A stretch of DNA of 64,000 nt from NCBI RefSeq assembly GCF_016808095.1, contig NC_068971.1:6088501-6152500 (forward strand), in the 5' to 3' direction. The notes beneath the pieces are model-generated. The model saw only the letters and a list, made by a program, of their open reading frames with translations. It did not search any database and was not told the origin of the DNA. Each line of letters opens with the position of its first letter. Position 1 is the first letter of the stretch. Below, one piece after another: positions 58,511 through 64,000 of this stretch. Both the position numbers and the translations under genes were made by a program. This stretch comes from Vigna angularis. Lineage: Eukaryota > Streptophyta > Magnoliopsida > Fabales > Fabaceae.

Positions 58511-58660
58511 GAACTTGAACTATAGCTTCTGAGAACTTCCTCTGACAAACAGTATTCTGCAAGAGCTTCTGTTCAACGACTATCTCGTTTTGAACTTCAC
58601 AGAAACCCAATATATAGCCAGTTGTTCTGAATATCTAAGGTTAAGTCCCAACTGCCACGA

Positions 58661-58805
58661 ATAATCGATTATTATAAGTGATAATCGATTATTCAAGTCC
58701 GTTACAGGTTTTTCAAAAATGTGATAATCGATTATATGAGGTGATAATCGATTATTCCTGAATGACTTTGTGATAATCGATTATTGCCATTCCATAATCG
58801 ATTAT
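58661..58805. repeat. Palindrome cluster 1: six copies of ATAATCGATTAT
   Basis: Perfect copies start at 58661, 58681, 58724, 58744, 58773 and 58794. Successive distances are 20, 43, 20, 29 and 21 bp, so they form three pairs with 20-21 bp centre-to-centre spacing, about two helical turns. The cluster lies within the 3' LTR. Confidence 0.97.
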
Positions 58806-58971
58806 TGCAGTTAAAAATGCAAGTTTTACAAAGTTTACAAGACTTTCCTACTATATTTAATTTCTACAAATTGCTTTTAAATAATTCTAATATCTTCTTC
58901 AACTAAAACTTCTTGCAGCATCATCAAAACAATTTTCTTCAAGATTTACCAATACTCCTTATTGGTAATAA

Positions 58972-59179
58972 TCTCCCCCTTTTTTATGATGATCAAAAAA
59001 TTCAATTTTAAAAGCAATTTTGGCTTACCTGCAAAACATACAAGCTAACAGACAACAACAGAGTTAGCAATACCTGTATTAATTTGTACTTCTCCCCTTA
59101 TATTATTCTTCTCCCCCTTTTTGATCATAAGCAAAAAGATTTGATGTAAAAAGCTCCCCCTAAATATGATCTCCCCCTC
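58972..59179 (-). other. Array of polypurine tracts (minus strand)
   Basis: Five C/T-rich plus-strand runs (58972-58985, 59090-59099, 59107-59122, 59154-59161, 59170-59179) read as GGGGGAG-type purine tracts on the element's coding strand, just upstream of its 3' LTR. Multiple tracts here are characteristic of Sireviruses. Confidence 0.75.
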
Positions 59180-59324
59180 AATTAAACAAAGTATGCATAT
59201 AATCAAGAGATCATTTTATTTATGAAAAGAAGGATTACATTATAAGAAGAAACATAAAAGACAGAATTATAACATAGATGAAATAGCAAGCAAACAACAA
59301 AACATGCTAACATAGAACCTATAT

Positions 59325-60503
59325 CTAAAACTCAGGACTAGGAGATCTTTCTGGAGGTTGAAGGTTGAGATGATTCTCGATGTTAGATAGGCGAACATCA
59401 AGATCAAGAAATTGATCAACCATGTACTCATCAATAGATTGTTGCCACTCATAAATCTCCTCAAAGTGTGTTCTTTGTGCTAGACTCATATCCTCTAATT
59501 GCTTAGATAATCTAGCAAAATGTTCTTCCATGGAGAGTGAGGAGGATGAGGGCATGATAGATGGACCAGCATCAGAAGGAGCAACAACACTAACTGGTTC
59601 TGCCATATGAGTATCAATGTCATCATCTTCATCTTCATCAGGATGGTCATCATCTTTGTGAATGAGAACTCTTCCTCTAGTAATGAATCCCATCTGACGA
59701 AAGATAGTATCTCCAATTTCCGAGCCAACAGTTGGAATGGCTTGGACAAGTTCTCCTTCAACATTTACACCTTTGTCCTCCAAAATCCTAGAAATAAGAA
59801 GAGCATAGGGAAATTGATAAGAATGGGATTTCTTAGCTTTTATCATTGTGTCAGCAATGAGAGCAGGCCAATCGATGTGTATGTGATTTAGGATCCCATA
59901 CAGAAGAAGTAGATCCTGCTCAGAACATTGAGCATGATTGGTTGCTCTAGGACATAGTATCCAGACAATCAAGTAGTGAATCATCCGTTCTTCAACTTTG
60001 AAACCTCCAACAAGTAATTGCCTTCGATTAGTCTGCTGTTCAGGGTGACGCAAGAAGGATTGGAAAGTCATCAACCTATTGAAATCTTGAAGTCCTAGAT
60101 GAACTTTTACAGCATCATCCTAGATGGTAAGTTGGGCAACGTTGGTCCACACATCATCATCTAAAATTATGCGGACACCTTTTACTTTAGTGGATATAAT
60201 CCCATCTCGATATCTCAAGTTGAAGTAGAAAACTCTTATGAGATCGGGATAAATGCAACCTTTTTGCTCCACCAGATTCGTGAGTCCTTGAACAGCAAAA
60301 AGATCTAGAAATTGAAATCCATAGAAACGGAAAAAATCAAGGCGAATATACTTTACCGCCATGATTCTTCTTTCTTGCCAAGAATTAACATAGTCCGCAT
60401 GTTTTCCTTGATCTAAAATCTACCCATCAATGGTTGCAGGACGTGGTTGAGAGGAAGAGGATGCTCCAGCAGCTCTGTGGCGATGTCTTCTTGAATCCGC
60501 CAT
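59325..60503 (-). pseudogene. Env-position accessory ORF of the Sirevirus-like element, two stops
   Basis: A single frame of 393 codons from ATG (60503-60501) to TAG (59327-59325), broken by TAG at 60422-60420 and TAG at 60122-60120. The N-terminus is Arg/Ser-rich. The middle (KYIRLDFFRF; later RATNHAQCSEQDLLLLYG, DWPALIADTMIKA) looks like the plant-transposon domain found in many legume repeats. An acidic run of mostly Asp/Glu follows, and the C-terminal third is predicted coiled coil (MEEHFARLSKQLEDM), ending Pro/Ser-rich. No membrane segment is obvious, so an envelope role is suggested by position only. Function unknown. Confidence 0.7.
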
Positions 60504-60607
60504 GGAGAAAGTTTGAGGTACTGAGATTTTGAGAAAGTGAATAAAAATGGAGAGGTTTTGAGCTCAAGATTTGATTTCAGCAGTTTCTGGGTGCAAAGAA
60601 GTGTCTA

Positions 60608-60842
60608 ATAATCGATTATAGAAGGCTATTTATAAGAAAAATGGAAAAACTAGCCGTTTATGGCCGTTTATAGCCGTTATGGGATGTTCCAACGACTTTA
60701 TTTTTGAAACTGTCAGCGTGATAATCGATTATGCCTGATGATAATCGATTATGCCTGATGATAATCGATTATTCGTTCAAAATTTCCCAGATTTGAGTTT
60801 TAAGTTTGAATAATCGATTATTGCCTTGTGATAATCGATTAT
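60608..60842. repeat. Palindrome cluster 2: six copies of ATAATCGATTAT
   Basis: Perfect copies start at 60608, 60721, 60741, 60761, 60810 and 60831. Spacings include 20, 20 and 21 bp. The cluster lies between pol and the env-position ORF and overlaps the last codons of the open pol frame (which ends at 60769). Confidence 0.97.
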
Positions 60843-62619
60843 GAAGCGTTAATTTTACGAAAATGTGAAAATTTTCATAAGCGTTGATCCTAAGCATGTC
60901 TAATACTCCTAACTCTCTTCTAAGCTCAAAAAATCTATCCTTAGGTAGCGCCTTGGTGAAAATATCAGCTAATTGATGTAAGGTATCAACATATTCAATT
61001 TGACAATCCCCCTTTTGAATATGGTCTCTCAAGAAATGATGTCTAATCTCAATGTGCTTAGTCCTTGAGTGCATTATGGGATTCTTAGTTAAATTTATAG
61101 CACTAGTATTATCACATTTTAAAGGAATATTATCAAGGAAGATATCAAAGTCTTCCAGTTGCTGTTTCATCCACAAAATTTGGGCACAACAATTTCCAGC
61201 AACAATATATTCAGCTTCAGTGGTAGACAAGGCTACACACGTTTGTTTCTTTGAATTCCGAGATACCAATGAACAGCCCAGAAAGTGACAAGTACCACTA
61301 GTACTTTTCCTATCAATTTTACAACCACCATAGTCTGCATCAGAATAACCTATTAAACTAAGTGAAGCATCAGATGGATACCAAAGTCCAAAAGAAGTGG
61401 TTCCCTTAAGGTATTTTAAGATTCTCTTGACAGCAGTCAAATGAGATTCTTTAGGATTTGCTTGGTACCTAGCACACACACATACACTTTGCATAATATC
61501 TGGTCTACTAGCAGTTAAGTACAGTAAAGATCCTATCATGCCTCTAAACATAGTTTCATTTACTCCTTTTCCAGATTCATCCTTATCTAAATAGCATGAA
61601 GTACCCATAGGTGTACTAGCTTCTTTGCACGTATCCATACCAAATTTCTTAAGAATTTCTCTACAATATTTTGTTTGGGAAATAAGAGTACCTCCATTCA
61701 TCTGTTTTATCTGTAGTCCTAAAAAGAAATTCAGCTCACCCATCATAGACATCTCAAACTCACCTTGCATTATTTTTGCAAATTCTTCACATAAGGAGTC
61801 ATCAGTTGACCCAAAGATAATATCATCTACATAAACTTGTACAATCAAGATGTGTTTTCCTACTTTCTTTATAAATAAGGTTGAATCAACCTTACCTCTA
61901 GAAAAATCATTATCAAGTAAGAAGGTACTAAGTCTTTCATACCAAGACCTAGGTGCCTGTTTAAGACCATACAAGGCCTTTTTCAACTTATAAACATGAT
62001 CAGGAAATTTGAAATCCTCAAAACCAGGAGGTTGACTAACATATACCTCTTCTTTTATGAAACCATTTAAAAACGCACTTTTCACATCCATTTGATACAA
62101 TTTAAATTTCATCAAAGATGCATATGTAAGCAACAATCTAATTGCTTCTAACCTGGCCACTGGTGCATATGTTTCATCATAGTCTATACCTTCCTCTTGA
62201 CAGTAGCCCTTTGCAACTAGCCTTGCTTTGTTCTTTGTGATGTTTCCATCCTCATCAAGCTTGTTCCTAAATACCCATTTGGTTCCTATGACTTGATAAT
62301 TATCTTGCTTTGGAATAAGTTCCCAGACTTCATTCCTTTCAAATTGGTTTAGCTCTTCTTTCATAGCAACGCACCACTTATCATCTTGAAGAGCTTCCTT
62401 TATATTCTTGGGTTCTATCTGAGACAAAAAAGCTACAGTTAGACAAAAATTATTAAGATTATGTCTAGTAGTTACTCCTTTTGAAATGTCTCCAATGATG
62501 TTGTCCAAGGAGAGTCCTCTTGGTTGTTGATAGCTTTTAGAATCAACAGCTTGAGGTGTTTCTTGAAGTTTTGGAGGATAGTTCTCATTTAGATAGATCT
62601 CTTCAAGAGCTTCCCTCAA
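60769..62619 (-). pseudogene. pol: Sirevirus-like pol, RT and RNase H part
   Basis: 616-codon open frame. RT begins near [20 protein letters not shown], with [11 protein letters not shown] and the catalytic YVDDIIFG. RNase H includes STTEAEYI, and the end of pol contains [11 protein letters not shown]. It continues past the usual pol end into the palindrome cluster. It is in a different frame from the integrase part, with a 4-bp overlap at 62616-62619 and no visible slippery site, so a frameshift mutation is more likely than programmed shifting. Confidence 0.9.
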
Positions 62620-63935
62620 ATAATCCTCATCACCTGCAATAGGTTTTTTTGACTCAAGAGGTTTTCCTCAAGGTCCACAATCTCATCAAAGACAACATGC
62701 ATTGATTCTTCAATTTTCAAAGTTCTTCTATTAAATACTCTATATGCTTTACTGGTCAAAGAATATCCTAGGAAAATTGCTTCATCAGATTTTGCATCAA
62801 ATTTACCTAGATTATCTTTTCCATTATTCAAGACAAAGCATTTGCACCCAAATATTTTCAAGTGAGATACATTTGGTTTTCTACCATTCAACAGTTCATA
62901 TGGAGTTAATTTCAGAATTGGCCTAATAAGCATCCTGTTTAACACATAACAAGCAGTACTAACTGCATCAGCCCAAAAATATTTTGGCACATTAGATTCA
63001 TTCATAAGGGTTCTAGCTAATTCTTCTAATGATCTATTTTTCCTTTCAACAACACCATTTTGTTGGGGAGTTTTAGGTGCAAAAAAGTTATATGCTATGC
63101 CATATTCTTCACAAAATTTTTCAAAAGATTCATTTTCAAATTCTCCACCATGATCACTTCTCAATGTTTTGATTTTCAAGTCTTTTTCATTTTGAATACG
63201 TTTTGCAAAAGATTTAAAGGCTTTGAAAGCTTCACTTTTCAAATTTAAAAAGAAGGTCCAAGTGAATCTTGTGTAATCATCAACAATTACAAGAGCATAG
63301 TAATTTCCACCAAAACTTTTAATTCTAGATGGACCAAATAAGTCCATATGCAAAAGTTCTAAAGGTTTTGTTGAAATCATGCTTTTGGATGAAAATGAAG
63401 ATTTGGTTTGTTTACCTTTTTGACATGCAGTGCATAATTTGTCTTTCTCACATTTCAGTTTAGGCAAACCAATCACAAGATCTTTTGAAATCAATTTATT
63501 CAAATGTTGCATATGAATATGTGCAGCTCTTTTATGCCATAGCCAAGGATTTTCTTCTTTAGCAACTAAGCATGTTATACTATGATTAGATGCACTTTCA
63601 ATATCAATCAAATAAATATTGTTATGCCTAACACCTTGCAAAGCAATATCAGCAGAATCTTTAAAGTAAACAGTGCATTTATCACTTTCAAAAGTTACCT
63701 TGAGACCTTTGTCGCATAATTGACTTATGCTTAAGAGGTTATGCTTGAGGCCTTCAACATATAGCACATCTCTTATAGTCAATGTATTTCCTCCTCCAAT
63801 GTCTCCGGTACCCATGATTCTACCTTTGTTGTTATCCCCATAAGTCACAAATCCTTGCTTTTTCTTCTCAAAAGAGATTAATCTTTTCTTGTCACCGGTC
63901 ATGTGTCTTGAACATCCACTGTCAAGATACCACAA
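62616..63935 (-). pseudogene. pol: Sirevirus-like pol, protease end and integrase part
   Basis: 439-codon frame starting at the protease active site WYLDSGCSRHMTG. Integrase: zinc finger HX4H (HKRAAH) and CX2C (CTAC), then intact D, D, E residues in HMDLFGP, LRSDHGGEF and QQNGVVERKN. The frame closes upstream of 63935 (stops just before the protease motif), while the expected upstream sequence is open in another frame, indicating a further small indel near 63.95 kb. The 5' end is cut by the window. Confidence 0.9.
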
Positions 63936-64000
63936 TGACTTCTTTGACTTAGTAGATTCCTAAAAAACAAATTAGCAAGAGTTTTAGGTCCCCAATCTAA

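Larger units (their letters stand above)
58009..58951 (-). repeat. Probable 3' LTR of the Sirevirus-like element
   Basis: Plus-strand ends are TGGTACCAGAC and GATTTACCA, so the LTR would be TGGTA...TACCA read on either strand, about 943 bp. The outer limits are inferred because the partner LTR is not in the window. The gene-proximal end lies next to a perfect hairpin (TTACCAATA/TATTGGTAA, 58946-58968), which makes that border ambiguous by ~20 bp. Confidence 0.6.
58009..64000 (-). mobile_element. Sirevirus-like Ty1/copia element, 3' part, runs off the window
   Basis: Minus-strand order from 64000 downward: protease, integrase, RT, RNase H, a spacer rich in palindromes, an env-position ORF, five polypurine tracts, then the 3' LTR. 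A copia pol followed by an extra ORF and several purine tracts is the Sirevirus plan. Gag, primer site and 5' LTR lie outside the window, so LTR divergence cannot be measured. Pol has a frameshift near 62.64 kb and the env-position ORF has two stops, so this copy is defective. Confidence 0.85.

Noticed and set aside
62616..62619. Programmed ribosomal frameshift between integrase and RT of the Sirevirus-like element
   Set aside because: Copia elements normally keep these domains in one frame and no slippery heptamer is visible; a mutation is simpler.
1..64000. tRNA, rRNA or snRNA genes
   Set aside because: Looked for cloverleaf landmarks and A/B-box strings by eye; nothing convincing seen. 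A tRNAscan or Infernal run would be decisive.

Overview
The window is nuclear DNA of a flowering plant. Genes carry many introns with GT/AG borders, intergenic DNA is very AT-rich, and LTR retrotransposons are present. The BABY BOOM protein closely resembles soybean BBM as I remember it, and the decayed intergenic repeats look like those of warm-season legumes. My best guess is a phaseoloid legume (Phaseolus/Vigna type); no database search was possible.

Layout. 1-7.0 kb is AT-rich DNA with one possible TIR element, ending in the BBM promoter. 7,065-10,971 (+) is BBM: nine exons, including a 9-nt microexon, and an intact 694-codon reading frame. 11-18.4 kb is gene-free and rich in decayed repeats. 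18,458-37,308 (-) is an LCAT3-type phospholipase/acyltransferase gene. Its 11 exons join into an intact 446-codon frame, but the introns hold a complete Ty1/copia element (20,216-25,095), a complete Ty3/gypsy chromovirus (28,097-33,473) and a copia relic (~35.2-35.5 kb). 37.3-44.5 kb is gene-free and holds a foldback element and a Mutator-like element with a perfect 9-bp target duplication. 44,512-50,235 (+) is the plastid release factor PrfB (RF2). 50,816-54,901 (-) is a membrane-anchored short-chain dehydrogenase. 55,889-57,115 (+) is mitochondrial acyl carrier protein. 58.0-64.0 kb (-) is the 3' part of a Sirevirus-like copia element: pol, an env-position ORF, several polypurine tracts and the 3' LTR. 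Its 5' part lies outside the window.

The host genes are unrelated housekeeping or developmental genes and do not form a pathway. BBM is an embryogenesis and root-stem-cell transcription factor. PrfB terminates plastid translation at UGA/UAA. mtACP carries acyl chains in mitochondrial fatty acid/lipoate synthesis. LCAT3 and the SDR act on lipids or membranes. All exon chains were joined by hand using splice borders, reading phase and remembered family sequences.

Most notable signals: (1) twelve perfect copies of the palindrome ATAATCGATTAT, all in the Sirevirus-like element, in two six-copy clusters with repeated 20-21 bp spacing; (2) two retrotransposons with near-identical LTRs (1/196 and 2/363 mismatches) but broken coding regions, both antisense inside introns of one intact gene; (3) two perfect inverted repeats carrying MYB-type cores in the gypsy LTR; (4) a Mutator-like TIR element and a long foldback element; (5) a possible 59-codon leucine-rich upstream ORF in the BBM leader.
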